64,000 nucleotides of DNA from Actinoplanes auranticolor (GTDB taxonomy: Bacteria > Actinomycetota > Actinomycetes > Mycobacteriales > Micromonosporaceae). The stretch spans positions 248,001-312,000 of the forward strand of contig NZ_BOQL01000026.1 of NCBI RefSeq assembly GCF_018332655.1, given 5' to 3'. Made by a program: the position numbers and the translations under genes. The notes below the pieces were generated by a model. It did no database searches and had not been told where the DNA came from. It saw only the letters and a list, made by a program, of their open reading frames with translations. Shown in pieces: positions 54,402 through 62,834 of the stretch (its first letter is position 1; each line of letters begins with the position of its first letter).

Positions 54402-56426
54402 GGGCAGGCTGCGCCGGACCGCCGCGACCACGCGTTCCGCCTGCTCCACTGTCATCTCCGACGACAGCGGCAGGGCCAGCGCCTCGGTGTGCAGCGCGTC
54501 GGTGACCGCCAGGGTCCCGCCCGCGCCGAGCGGCCCCCGGTGCACCGCCGCGAAGTACGGCTTGGTCCCCACGCCCAGCTCCCCGAGCCGCCGCTGCAAG
54601 CCGTCACGGTCGGGCACCCGGGCCACCCAGTGCACGTAGCTGTGCCGGTCGCCGTCGCGCACGAGCTGCGTCTCCAGCGGCAGACCGGCATAGACCGCCG
54701 CCACCTCGGCCCGCCACCGGACCAGATCGCCGAGCACCGGCAGCTGATCCAGCGCCACCACCGCGTGCAGCTCGTTCATCAGCTCCGAGCGGGTCCAGCC
54801 GGCCGGGTCGGCCTGCACCCGCTCGGCTGCCTCGGCGGGCAGCACCAGAGCACCGCCCGCGCCGCCGGCCGACAGGACCTTGGCGAAACTCATCGAGTAC
54901 GCGTGCGCGTCCGCCTGCTGCGCCACCGGCCGGCCCTGATGCAGGCCGCCCAGCGCCGCCGCCGAGTCGGCCAGCAGCGGCACCCCGGCCCGCCGGCACA
55001 CGGCGCGCAGCCCCGGGTAGTCGCACGGATTGCCGAAGGTGTCGACCGCCATGACCAGCCGGACATCACCCGGGCGCAGCGCCTCGGCGACCGCGGCCGG
55101 CGACAGCGTCCAGGTCGCCGGGTCCACGTCGGCGAAGCGCAGCCGGTAGCCCAGCTGCACCAGGATCTCGGCGGTCGCCGGGAACGTGTACGACGGCAGC
55201 ACCGCCACGTCACCCGGCCGGGCCGGGCCCGTGGTCGCCGCCACCATGATCCGCAGCGCCGCCGTGCCGGAGGCGGTGAGCAGGACCCGCCGGTCGTCGT
55301 CGAGGTCGAGCTCCTTGCCGAGGCGCTCGGTGAGCTCCCGGGTCCACCGGTTGCCGTGTTTCACCTCGCCGCTGACCAGGCACTGCTGCTGGCGGGCCAC
55401 GATGACTTCCGGATGCACCGGCCGCGGCGGGACCACGACCGGCAGCGGTGGCCGGAACAGCGGCTCGCGGTCGTCGCTGATCTGCTCGATGAGCCGGGCC
55501 AGGTGCGGGCGCAGCGGGCCGATCCGGTAGCCGGCCGCGGCGAGCCGGTCGGTGACCACCAGCCCCGAGCTGTCCGGCAGGCTGCGTGGCTGCTCGCGTA
55601 CCGGGGAGGCGGACCCGCACAGCGTGCGGATCTCGGTGGCCAGGGTGTGCAGGGACACCGGCGGCCCGCCGACGTTGAAGACGCCGGGGCCGATGCCGCC
55701 GACGAGGATCCGGCCCAGCTCCACCGGCGGCAGGAAACTGCGCACGGTGCCGGCGGTGACCGGCAGCGGCAGCCCGGCCCGCGCCCGGCGGACCAGCCGG
55801 GTGGCGACCCGGTCCTGACCGGCGCCGAACGCGTTGGCCAGCCGCAGCACGGTCAGCCGGTCCGGCTCGACGGCCCCGGCGACCAGCCGTTCCTGGGCGA
55901 GCTTGGCCATCGCGTACGTCCACCGGCCGGTCGGGTCCGCGTCGGCCATCTCCCGGGCCAGTGGCGCCGCCCGCCACGGGGGACACGCGGCCCGGGCCAG
56001 GTCACGGGCGCCGGCGCACCACGCGTCGATCTCACCGGCCGACCACGGCAGCACCGGCGGGGTGTCCTCGGTCAGCGGGCCGTCGGCCGAGCCGTACACC
56101 TCGACCGACGACGTCAGGATGACCCGCCGCCCGGCCAGCGCGGGCAGCAGCCGGGCCGTGCTGATCGCGTTGTGCAGCGGCAGCGTCCAGGGCCGGCGGG
56201 GCCGCGGGTCGCTGGCCCCGAGCAGCAACACGACGACGCCGGGCGGCAGCTCGGCCAGATCGTCGCTGAGCAGATCGGCGCTGACCCAGCCCAGCCCGGC
56301 CGAGGCGGTGGCCTCCGGCGGCGCGACCCGGTCCACACTGGTGACCGCGGCCCCCGCTCCCAGCAGCGCGGCGGCCACCTCGGTGCCGAGGAAGCCCGAA
56401 CCCCCGACCAGCACGAAGCTGTCCAT
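54393..56426 (-). CDS. Fusion of an extended-SDR epimerase/dehydratase with a DegT/DnrJ-type aminotransferase
   Basis: 677-aa two-domain protein. Residues 1 to about 310: NAD-dependent sugar epimerase/dehydratase fold (VLVGGSGFLGTEVAAALLGA, VILTSSVEVYGS, TYAMAKLAQERLV). Residues about 335-677: PLP-dependent DegT/DnrJ/EryC1 sugar aminotransferase (GNRWTRELTERLGKELD, TASGTAALRI, ADSAAALGGLHQG and the PLP Lys in SMSFAKVLSAGG, about 513). Such pairs make amino or deoxy sugars on nucleotide sugars. It is 25 nt downstream of cydDC on the same strand. A hairpin (ACCTCC...GGAGGT) covers its Shine-Dalgarno site. Confidence 0.85.
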   Translation of the reverse strand: MDSFVLVGGSGFLGTEVAAALLGAGAAVTSVDRVAPPEATASAGLGWVSADLLSDDLAELPPGVVVLLLGASDPRPRRPWTLPLHNAISTARLLPALAGRRVILTSSVEVYGSADGPLTEDTPPVLPWSAGEIDAWCAGARDLARAACPPWRAAPLAREMADADPTGRWTYAMAKLAQERLVAGAVEPDRLTVLRLANAFGAGQDRVATRLVRRARAGLPLPVTAGTVRSFLPPVELGRILVGGIGPGVFNVGGPPVSLHTLATEIRTLCGSASPVREQPRSLPDSSGLVVTDRLAAAGYRIGPLRPHLARLIEQISDDREPLFRPPLPVVVPPRPVHPEVIVARQQQCLVSGEVKHGNRWTRELTERLGKELDLDDDRRVLLTASGTAALRIMVAATTGPARPGDVAVLPSYTFPATAEILVQLGYRLRFADVDPATWTLSPAAVAEALRPGDVRLVMAVDTFGNPCDYPGLRAVCRRAGVPLLADSAAALGGLHQGRPVAQQADAHAYSMSFAKVLSAGGAGGALVLPAEAAERVQADPAGWTRSELMNELHAVVALDQLPVLGDLVRWRAEVAAVYAGLPLETQLVRDGDRHSYVHWVARVPDRDGLQRRLGELGVGTKPYFAAVHRGPLGAGGTLAVTDALHTEALALPLSSEMTVEQAERVVAAVRRSLPSG

Positions 56427-56429
56427 GCA

Positions 56430-56446
56430 ACCTCCACAAAGGAGGT
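56430..56446 (-). promoter_or_regulatory. Hairpin sequestering the Shine-Dalgarno of the epimerase-aminotransferase gene
   Basis: On the minus-strand mRNA ACCTCC - 5 nt - GGAGGT forms a perfect 6-bp stem, and GGAGGT is the ribosome binding site 3 nt before the ATG. The stem begins 5 nt after the cydDC stop. Ribosomes finishing cydDC would open it, so translation of the fusion may depend on cydDC translation. Confidence 0.6.
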
Positions 56447-56451
56447 CAGTA

Positions 56452-59400
56452 TCACCGAGCCCCGACCGCCGCGGTGTCCGCTCGCCGACAGCGCGCCAGC
56501 TGCCCGTCGCGCAGCTCGTACCGGGCGTCCACCCGGTCCAGGCCCTCGGTGCGGTGGGTCAGCAGCAGCACCGTGCGCCCGTCGGCGGCGGTGAGCAGGT
56601 CGGCCATGAGGTCGGCCGCACCTGCCTCGTCCAGGCCTTCGGTCGGTTCGTCGAGGATGAGCAGGTCGGGGTCGGCGAGCAGGGCCCGGGCGGTCGCCAG
56701 CCGGCGGCGCTGACCGCCGGAGATGGTGCCGCCGCCGGTGCCGAGCCAGGTGTCCAGTCCGTGCGGCAGCCCGGCCAGCCAGCCGTCGAGCCGCACCCGG
56801 GCCAGGGCGGCGTGCAGCTGCGCGTCGGTGGCGCCGGGCCGGGCCAGGCGCAGGTTCTCCCGGACCGTGGAAGCGAAGACGTGGTCGGCCTCGTCCCCGA
56901 CCAGCGCGCTGCGCCCCACGCCGGTGACCGTCCCCGCGCGCGGGTCGAGCAGCCGGGCGAGCACGGCCGCGAGGGTCGACTTGCCGCCCCCGGAGGGCCC
57001 GAGCACCGCGATCCGTGACCCGGCCGGCAGGTCCAGGTCGACGCCGCTCAGCGCGGCCGGCCGGCCCGGGTCCCAGCCGGCGACCAGGCCGCGGACCGCG
57101 ATGTCCCCGGCCGGACCGGCCGGGTGGGAACCCGCGGACGGTGGCTGCGCGGCGATCTCCGCGAGCCGGGTACGCGCACCGGCGGCGCGGCGTCGCGCGA
57201 CGGCGGCATCGGGCAGCGCGGCGATCGGCTCGCCGAGGGCGACGACGGCCAGCAGCAGCACGGCGGCCCACTCGTCGGACAGCGCACTGCCGGCGGCCAC
57301 CAGCGCGGTCCCGGTCACCGCGACGCCCCAGCCGAGCAGGCCGAGCGCGGCGGCGGCACCGGCCGAGCGGGCCGCCCGCGCTTCCAGCCGGGCCAGCTCC
57401 CGGCTGCGCCGATCCGGTACGGCCAGAGCGTCCCCGCGGTCCCGCACGGCGAGCTCCTCGACACCCTCGACGGTCTCCACGACGGCGTCCCGCAGCTCGG
57501 CCCGGGCCCGGCCGGTGGCGGCATCGAGCCGGCTCGCCTGCCGCGCGGCCAGCGCCGGGGCGGCCACCCCGCTGATCAGCAGTCCCACGGCGAGCGGAAC
57601 GGCGACGGCCGGCAGCACCGCCACGGCGGCGAGGGCCACGAGCGCCAGCGTCAGGGCCGCCGCGAGGGCGGGCAGGCGGCCCCGCAGCAGTCCGTCGACG
57701 CGGGCGTCCACGTCCTCACCGACCCGGGTGAGCAGGTCACCGCGCCGCCGCAGCCGGGGCCCGGGCACCCGCGGAACCAGATCGGCGAAGACCCGGGCCC
57801 GCCATTCCCCGAGCCGGGCGAAAGCCACATCGTGCGAGACGAGCCGCTCGACGTAGCGCAGCAGTGGCCGGGCGACGGCACTGCCCCGCACGAGCACGAC
57901 GGCGGTCGACAGGGTGAGCACGGGCGGCAGGGTGGCGGCCCGCACGAGCAGCCAGGTGGCCGCCCCGGTCAGCACGATCCCGGCCAGCCAGGAGGCCGCC
58001 CCGAACCCGACAGCCGTGCCGGGCCGCCGCACGAACCACCCCGCAACCCGAGCCACCCGCGACCCGCCCGCGGCCGCGCCCCGGCCCGGCTCGGTTGAGG
58101 TTGAGGTTGAGGTTGAGGTGAGGGTGAACCCGTTCGAGGTCGGGGTGAGGGTCGGTCCGCTTGCGGTTGGCCTGAAGGTCGGCCCGGCCGCGGTCGGGGC
58201 ACGATCCGTCAGCGTTGTGGCCGTCGGGCCCGACGGCATCCCGCCGGCCGCACCGGTTGCCCGTGGCGCGGAAACAGCGACGGTCGCGCCCCCAACTGGA
58301 CCCGCAGCGACGGTCGCGCCCCCGACCGGACCCGCAGCGACGAGCTCGTCCTCGAGCCGGGAATCCTCATCCCCGGCGGACCCCGACGCCGGCGGGGCGT
58401 CGGGCGCCGGGGGAGTCACGTCGATGATCCGGTCGGCCGCGGCCAGCAGCCCCGGCCGGTGCGCAACCACCAGCACCGCACACCCCCGATCCGCCGCCGC
58501 CCGCAGCCGTTCGATCACCAGCCGCTCGGCGTCCGCGTCGAGGTGCGCGGTCGGTTCGTCGAGCAGCAGGACCGCCGGTGCGCGCCCGGCCGCGCGCAGC
58601 AGAGCCGCCAGCGCCAGCCGCTGGCGCTGGCCCGCCGACACCCCGGACCCGTGCTCGCCCAGCACCGTCGCCGGGTCGATCTCGGTGTCCAGTCCCACCG
58701 TGTGCAGCGCTTCGCGTACCGCGGCGGGGTCCGAGCCCGGGAACACGTCGGCGACCGTGCGGACGTGGGGCAGTGCCGGTCGCTGCGGCAGGTACAGCAG
58801 GCCGGGGCCGCTGAGCTCGACCCGTCCGGTGACGGCCGGTTGCAGGCCGGCGAGCACCCGCAGTGCCGTGGTCTTACCGGCGCCGGACGGTCCGCGCAGG
58901 GCGACCAGCTCGCCGTCACGGACGGCCAGGGTGCCGAGGTCGAGGGCGTCCACAGTGGCCCCGGGGTGCCGGACCCGCAGCCGGGACGCGTACACGGCCG
59001 GTCGTCCGCCGCCGGCGCCGAAGCGTCCGTCGCGGGCTCCGGCCAGTATCGCGCCGGTGGGCAGGAAGGCCGGGTCGTCGTCGGACGGGGTGAGGATCTC
59101 GTCGGCGTCGGCGATGACCGCCGACGCGTCGGCGCTCGCGTGGTAGCGGGCCGCCATCTCGCGCAGCGGCCGGTAGACCTCCGGCGCGAGCAGGATGACC
59201 AGCAGGGCCGGTCCGAGGGTCAGGTTGCCGGCGGCGACCCGGAGGCCGGCCTCGACGGCGATCAGCCCGACCGACAGGGTGGCGACCAGGTCCAGTGCCG
59301 TCGAGGACAGGAACGCCACCCGCAGGACGCGCAGGGTCGCCTTGCGGTGCCGGTCCGTCATGTCGCGGACCACCGTGGTCTGGCGGTCGGCGCGGCCGTA

Positions 59401-60009
59401 CACCCGCAGGGTCGTCAGCCCGCGCACGACGTCGAGGAAGTGGCCCGCCAGCCGGGCGTCCGCCTCCCAGGCCCGCTGGGCCCGCTCGCGGGTCGCCCAG
59501 CCGATCAGCGCGCCCAGCACCGGGATCAGCGGCAGCGTGACCAGTGCGATCAGCGCCGAGGTCAGGTCGGTGACGGCCATCGCGACGATGACCAGCGGGG
59601 GCAGCGCCACGCCGAGCACCAGTGCGGGCAGGTAGCCGGAGAACCACGGGCGCAGCGAGTCCAGGCCGCTGCCCAGCACGGCGGTGAGCCGGTTGCCGCC
59701 CAAGCGGGCCACCCAGGCGGGACCGTGGCGCAGGGCCGCTGCGAGCGCCGAGCGGCGCAGGTCGTCGGTGACGGCGGCCGCCGTACGCCGGGCCACCACC
59801 TGCTCCGCCCAGGTCAGCGCGGCCCGCAGCACGAACGCCGCGGCCAGCAGGGCCAGCGCGTCGTGGCCGGTGACGATCCGGGCCAGGGCGACGGCGACGA
59901 CCACCGTCGCGGCCGCCTGGCCGGCGCCGAGCACGGCCAGCCCGGCGATTCCGGTACGGCTGGCCCGCGCGTGCCGCAACAGCCGCGGGTCGAGCGGTCC
60001 CCGGGTCAT
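56452..60009 (-). CDS. cydDC: CydD-CydC fused ABC exporter for cytochrome bd assembly
   Basis: 1185-aa protein with two half-transporters in one chain. CydD part (residues 1 to about 535): membrane domain with WVARLGGNRLTAVLGSGLDS, then an NBD with Walker A GPSGAGKTT (about 373), VSAGQRQR and LLLDEPTAHLD. A long low-complexity linker (about 535-650) holds two 10-aa repeats and a run of Thr-Ser. CydC part: membrane domain, Walker A GPSGGGKST (about 1006), ISGGQRRR, LLILDEPTEGLD. Both ATP sites look competent. It exports reductants (glutathione/cysteine type) needed to assemble cytochrome bd. It overlaps cydB by 4 nt. Confidence 0.93.
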   Translation of the reverse strand: MTRGPLDPRLLRHARASRTGIAGLAVLGAGQAAATVVVAVALARIVTGHDALALLAAAFVLRAALTWAEQVVARRTAAAVTDDLRRSALAAALRHGPAWVARLGGNRLTAVLGSGLDSLRPWFSGYLPALVLGVALPPLVIVAMAVTDLTSALIALVTLPLIPVLGALIGWATRERAQRAWEADARLAGHFLDVVRGLTTLRVYGRADRQTTVVRDMTDRHRKATLRVLRVAFLSSTALDLVATLSVGLIAVEAGLRVAAGNLTLGPALLVILLAPEVYRPLREMAARYHASADASAVIADADEILTPSDDDPAFLPTGAILAGARDGRFGAGGGRPAVYASRLRVRHPGATVDALDLGTLAVRDGELVALRGPSGAGKTTALRVLAGLQPAVTGRVELSGPGLLYLPQRPALPHVRTVADVFPGSDPAAVREALHTVGLDTEIDPATVLGEHGSGVSAGQRQRLALAALLRAAGRAPAVLLLDEPTAHLDADAERLVIERLRAAADRGCAVLVVAHRPGLLAAADRIIDVTPPAPDAPPASGSAGDEDSRLEDELVAAGPVGGATVAAGPVGGATVAVSAPRATGAAGGMPSGPTATTLTDRAPTAAGPTFRPTASGPTLTPTSNGFTLTSTSTSTSTEPGRGAAAGGSRVARVAGWFVRRPGTAVGFGAASWLAGIVLTGAATWLLVRAATLPPVLTLSTAVVLVRGSAVARPLLRYVERLVSHDVAFARLGEWRARVFADLVPRVPGPRLRRRGDLLTRVGEDVDARVDGLLRGRLPALAAALTLALVALAAVAVLPAVAVPLAVGLLISGVAAPALAARQASRLDAATGRARAELRDAVVETVEGVEELAVRDRGDALAVPDRRSRELARLEARAARSAGAAAALGLLGWGVAVTGTALVAAGSALSDEWAAVLLLAVVALGEPIAALPDAAVARRRAAGARTRLAEIAAQPPSAGSHPAGPAGDIAVRGLVAGWDPGRPAALSGVDLDLPAGSRIAVLGPSGGGKSTLAAVLARLLDPRAGTVTGVGRSALVGDEADHVFASTVRENLRLARPGATDAQLHAALARVRLDGWLAGLPHGLDTWLGTGGGTISGGQRRRLATARALLADPDLLILDEPTEGLDEAGAADLMADLLTAADGRTVLLLTHRTEGLDRVDARYELRDGQLARCRRADTAAVGAR
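58093..58116. repeat. Hexanucleotide repeat in the CydD-CydC linker
   Basis: Four tandem GGTTGA units encode the Thr-Ser run of the interdomain linker. Copy-number change by slippage would keep the frame. Confidence 0.85.
58275..58334. repeat. Two tandem 30-bp units in the CydD-CydC linker
   Basis: Two nearly identical 30-bp units (58275-58304 and 58305-58334; they differ at two positions) encode GPVGGATVAA repeats, and the first 8 bp of a third follow. The linker is a likely site of length variation between strains. Confidence 0.85.
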
Positions 60010-60986
60010 GACGGCACCCGCTCGCTGGCCACCCGGCGCCGGAAGACCCAGTAGGAGAAGGCCTGGTAGACCAGGACGCCGGGGAGCACCACGACGCCGA
60101 CGACGCTGATCAGCCGCAGGGCCGAGTCGGTGGCGGCCGCGCCCGTCATGGTGAGCGACCAGGCCGGGTCGAGTGTGCTGCGCAGCACGACGTCGCCGTG
60201 CACGGTGAAGACGGCCACCACCGCGCCGGCGATGCTCAGCGCCGTACCGCCGAAGGCCAGGCCCTCCTGGTTGCTGCGGGCCAGCATGGCGATCCCCACG
60301 CAGAGCACGGCCGCGGCCAGCACCAGCCGCGATTCGGTGCCGAAGCCGATCCCGGCGAGCACGGCAGCACCGCCGGTGGCCAGGGTGACGCCGAGGCGGC
60401 GGGCCCGCTCGTGCACCGGGCCGGTGGTGCGCAGGGTGAGGAACATCGCGCCGATCAGCAGGGCGGCGAACAGGGCCGCGCCCGCTCCGGCCAGGGCCGG
60501 CCAGCTGAGCAGGGCCGCGGTGCTGCGGCTCAGACCCGTACCGGTGACCTGGCCGTCCGGGCCGAGGGCCAGGCCGTGGGTGAGCACGCCCAGCACGGCT
60601 CCCCAGAGCAGCACGATGCCGGCCGAGCTGGCCGCCAGGGCCGCGTCGCAGCGGCGGCGCCAGCCCGGACCGTCGCCCTTGCCGCGGAACTCCAGGGCCA
60701 CCCCGCGGACGGCGAGCAGCAGCAACAGGGCGGCCATCGGCAGGTAGAGGCCGGAGAGCAGGGCGGCGTACCAGTCGGGGAAGGCCGCGAAGGTCACGCC
60801 GATCGCGGCGACCAGCCAGACCTCGTTGCCGTCCCAGAACGGGCCGACGGTGCGCACGACCGCGCCGCGCTCGTGGTCGTCGCGGCCGACGACCGGGGAG
60901 AGCAGGCCGACGCCGAAGTCGAAACCCTCGAGGACGAAGAACAGCACCCAGCAGAGCACCACGAGCGCGAACCAGACAGTGATCAT
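60006..60986 (-). CDS. cydB: Cytochrome bd oxidase subunit II
   Basis: 326-aa integral membrane protein, about 8 or 9 helices. VLEGFDFGVGLLSPVVGRDD and GPFWDGNEVWLVAAIG are diagnostic of CydB. FRRRVASERVPS is the basic C-terminus. With CydA it forms the quinol:O2 oxidoreductase used under low oxygen or nitric oxide stress. It is in an operon cydA-cydB-cydDC, with a 9-nt gap to cydA. Confidence 0.95.
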   Translation of the reverse strand: MITVWFALVVLCWVLFFVLEGFDFGVGLLSPVVGRDDHERGAVVRTVGPFWDGNEVWLVAAIGVTFAAFPDWYAALLSGLYLPMAALLLLLAVRGVALEFRGKGDGPGWRRRCDAALAASSAGIVLLWGAVLGVLTHGLALGPDGQVTGTGLSRSTAALLSWPALAGAGAALFAALLIGAMFLTLRTTGPVHERARRLGVTLATGGAAVLAGIGFGTESRLVLAAAVLCVGIAMLARSNQEGLAFGGTALSIAGAVVAVFTVHGDVVLRSTLDPAWSLTMTGAAATDSALRLISVVGVVVLPGVLVYQAFSYWVFRRRVASERVPS

Positions 60987-60995
60987 GGCAGTTCC

Positions 60996-62390
60996 TCAGT
61001 AGACCGGGACGGGTTCGCGCTCGGGTGCCTGCTCGCCGGCGGATGCGGCGGGCGCGGCGGCTTCGAGCGGTTGCCGGGACAGGTGGCGGACCAGCCGCAG
61101 CCAGACGACGGCGAGGACGCCGTAGACGACGGTGAAGCCGATCAGGGAGACGAGCACCTCGCCGCTGGTCAGGCCGGGGGAGATGCCGTCGGCGACCCGG
61201 GAGATGCCGAACGCGAGCCACGGCTGGCGGGCCGTCTCGGTGAAGATCCAGCCGAACGTGTTGGCCGCGGCGGGCAGGATCGGGATCAGCGGCAGGAAGC
61301 GGATCAGCAGCCGGTGGGCCTGCCGGTCGCGCCGGGTGCTCCACAGGTAGTACGCCGCCACGGCCGCCGCCAGCATGCCGATGCCGATCATCAGCCGGAA
61401 GGTCCAGAACGCCACCGGGATCATCGGGATGTAGCTGCCCGGGCCGTACTGGGCGACGTACTGGGCCTGCAGGTCGTCGATGCCCTGCACGGTCGCGCCG
61501 GGGTCGCCCTTGGCCAGTACGGACAGCAGGCGGGGGATCTCCAGGCTGAAGAACGGTTCACCGCCGTCCGGGCCGCCCACGGCGAAGACGGAGAAGGGCG
61601 CGCCGGTGGTGGTGGCGTACAGGGCCTCGGCGGCGGCCATCTTCATCGGCTGCACCTCGGTGATGACCTTGCCGAGGTGGTCGCCGGTCAGGGCGGTGAG
61701 GGCGCCGCCGGTCAGCGTCAGCCAGGCGCCGAGCCGGGCCAGCGTACGGAACGCGGCCTCGCCACCGGCCCGCAGCCGCCACACCCCGATGGCCAGCAGC
61801 AGCGACCCGCCGGCCATGACCGCCCCGGCCAGCGTGTGCGGGAACGCGGCCAGGTTGACCTCGTTGAGCAGCAGCGCGCCGAAGTCGTCGAGGTGGGCCC
61901 GCCCGGTCACCGGGTCCAGCGAGTACGCGACCGGGTTCTGCATGAACGAGTTGGCCGCCAGGATGATGAACGCGGACATCACGGTGCCGGCCGCGACGAT
62001 GACGATGGTGGCGGCGTGCAGCTTGCGCGGCAGCCGGTCCCAGCCGAAGTACCAGAGCGCGAGGAACGTCGCCTCGAGGAAGAAGGCGAGCATGCCCTCG
62101 ATGGCCAGCGTCGGGCCGAACACGTCGCCGTAGAAGCGGGCGAAGTTGCTCCAGCCCATGCCGAACTGGAACTCCTGCACCAGCCCGGTGACCACGCCGA
62201 CCGCGAAGGTGACGATCAGCAGCTTGCCGACCAGCTTGGTGAGCTGCAGGTAACGCTCCTGGCCGGTGCGCAGCCAGGCCACTTGCAGGCCCGCGGCGGT
62301 GCCGGCCAGGCTGATCGACAGCGGCACGAAGAAGTAGTGGTAGATCGTCACGACCGCGAACTGCAGCCGGGTCAGCTCGAGCACGTCCAC
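60996..62390 (-). CDS. cydA: Cytochrome bd oxidase subunit I
   Basis: 464-aa integral membrane subunit carrying the three haems. Motifs: LTRLQFAVVTIYHYFFVPLS (haem His about 18), LVQEFQFGMGWSNFARFYGD, FLEATFLALWYFGW, PHTLAGAVMAGG (His ligand) and FGWIFTETARQPW. It is shorter than E. coli CydA, so it has the short Q-loop form common in actinobacteria. GTG start at 62390. The promoter region is shared with the BlaI gene and contains BlaI-type boxes. Confidence 0.95.
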   Translation of the reverse strand: MDVLELTRLQFAVVTIYHYFFVPLSISLAGTAAGLQVAWLRTGQERYLQLTKLVGKLLIVTFAVGVVTGLVQEFQFGMGWSNFARFYGDVFGPTLAIEGMLAFFLEATFLALWYFGWDRLPRKLHAATIVIVAAGTVMSAFIILAANSFMQNPVAYSLDPVTGRAHLDDFGALLLNEVNLAAFPHTLAGAVMAGGSLLLAIGVWRLRAGGEAAFRTLARLGAWLTLTGGALTALTGDHLGKVITEVQPMKMAAAEALYATTTGAPFSVFAVGGPDGGEPFFSLEIPRLLSVLAKGDPGATVQGIDDLQAQYVAQYGPGSYIPMIPVAFWTFRLMIGIGMLAAAVAAYYLWSTRRDRQAHRLLIRFLPLIPILPAAANTFGWIFTETARQPWLAFGISRVADGISPGLTSGEVLVSLIGFTVVYGVLAVVWLRLVRHLSRQPLEAAAPAASAGEQAPEREPVPVY

Positions 62391-62402
62391 GGATGGCCCC
62401 CT

Positions 62403-62444
62403 CTACGACGTTCCGTAGTAGATACTACGCCTCGTAGTACGACG
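62403..62444. promoter_or_regulatory. BlaI-type operator boxes between cydA and blaI-like genes
   Basis: CGTAGTAGATACTACG (62414-62429) is a perfect 7-bp inverted repeat. Beside it are CTACG-N6-CGTAG (62403-62418) and CGTAGTACGACG (62433-62444). The GTAGTA/TACTAC pattern matches BlaI/MecI-type operators. The boxes lie between the cydA GTG and the blaI -10 (TAGAGT, 62453-62458). Confidence 0.8.
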
Positions 62445-62465
62445 CTGTGCAGTAGAGTGGGTCAC

Positions 62466-62834
62466 ATGGCTTTGGGAGACCTCGAACGTGAGGTCATGAC
62501 GCAGTTGTGGAACGCCGGCGAGCCGCTGACCGTGCGCCAGGTGCACGAACGGCTGAGCCGCGACCGCGAGCTGGCGTACACGACCGTGATGACCGTGCTG
62601 GACCGGCTGGCCAAGAAGGGTGTCGTCACCCAGCAACGGGCCGACCGGGCGTACCGCTATGCCCCGGCGCAGTCGCGCGAGGAGATGACCGCCGCGCTGA
62701 TGCTCGACGCCCTCAGCGCGGCGCCCGACGGCGTCCGCGACGCGGCCCTGGCCCACTTCGTCGGCCGCATCGACCCGTCGGCCCTGACCGCCGCCATCGA
62801 GGCGGCACGGAAGGACCCGGGCGTAAAGCCGTGA
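62466..62834 (+). CDS. BlaI/MecI/CopY-family repressor
   Basis: 122-aa winged-helix repressor. It starts ALGDLEREVMTQLWNAGEPL, has TVRQVHERLSRDRELAYTT and recognition helix VMTVLDRLAKKGVV, then a dimerising C-terminus with the cleavage-prone region. A TAGAGT hexamer 7 nt before the ATG suggests a leaderless transcript. It is the partner of the M56 peptidase gene (4-nt GTGA overlap), as in BlaI-BlaR1 systems. Position and boxes indicate that it can control cydA; that would be an unusual target. Confidence 0.93.
   Translation: MALGDLEREVMTQLWNAGEPLTVRQVHERLSRDRELAYTTVMTVLDRLAKKGVVTQQRADRAYRYAPAQSREEMTAALMLDALSAAPDGVRDAALAHFVGRIDPSALTAAIEAARKDPGVKP

Noticed and set aside
60010..61344. Extended N-terminus of the CydDC frame
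   Set aside because: The frame stays open upstream of ATG 60009, but it lies over cydB and cydA in a different frame. The family start fits 60009.
60198..62465. Long plus-strand frame opposite cydA and cydB leading into the BlaI gene
   Set aside because: Only the last 122 codons (from ATG 62466) match a family. The rest is antisense to cydAB.
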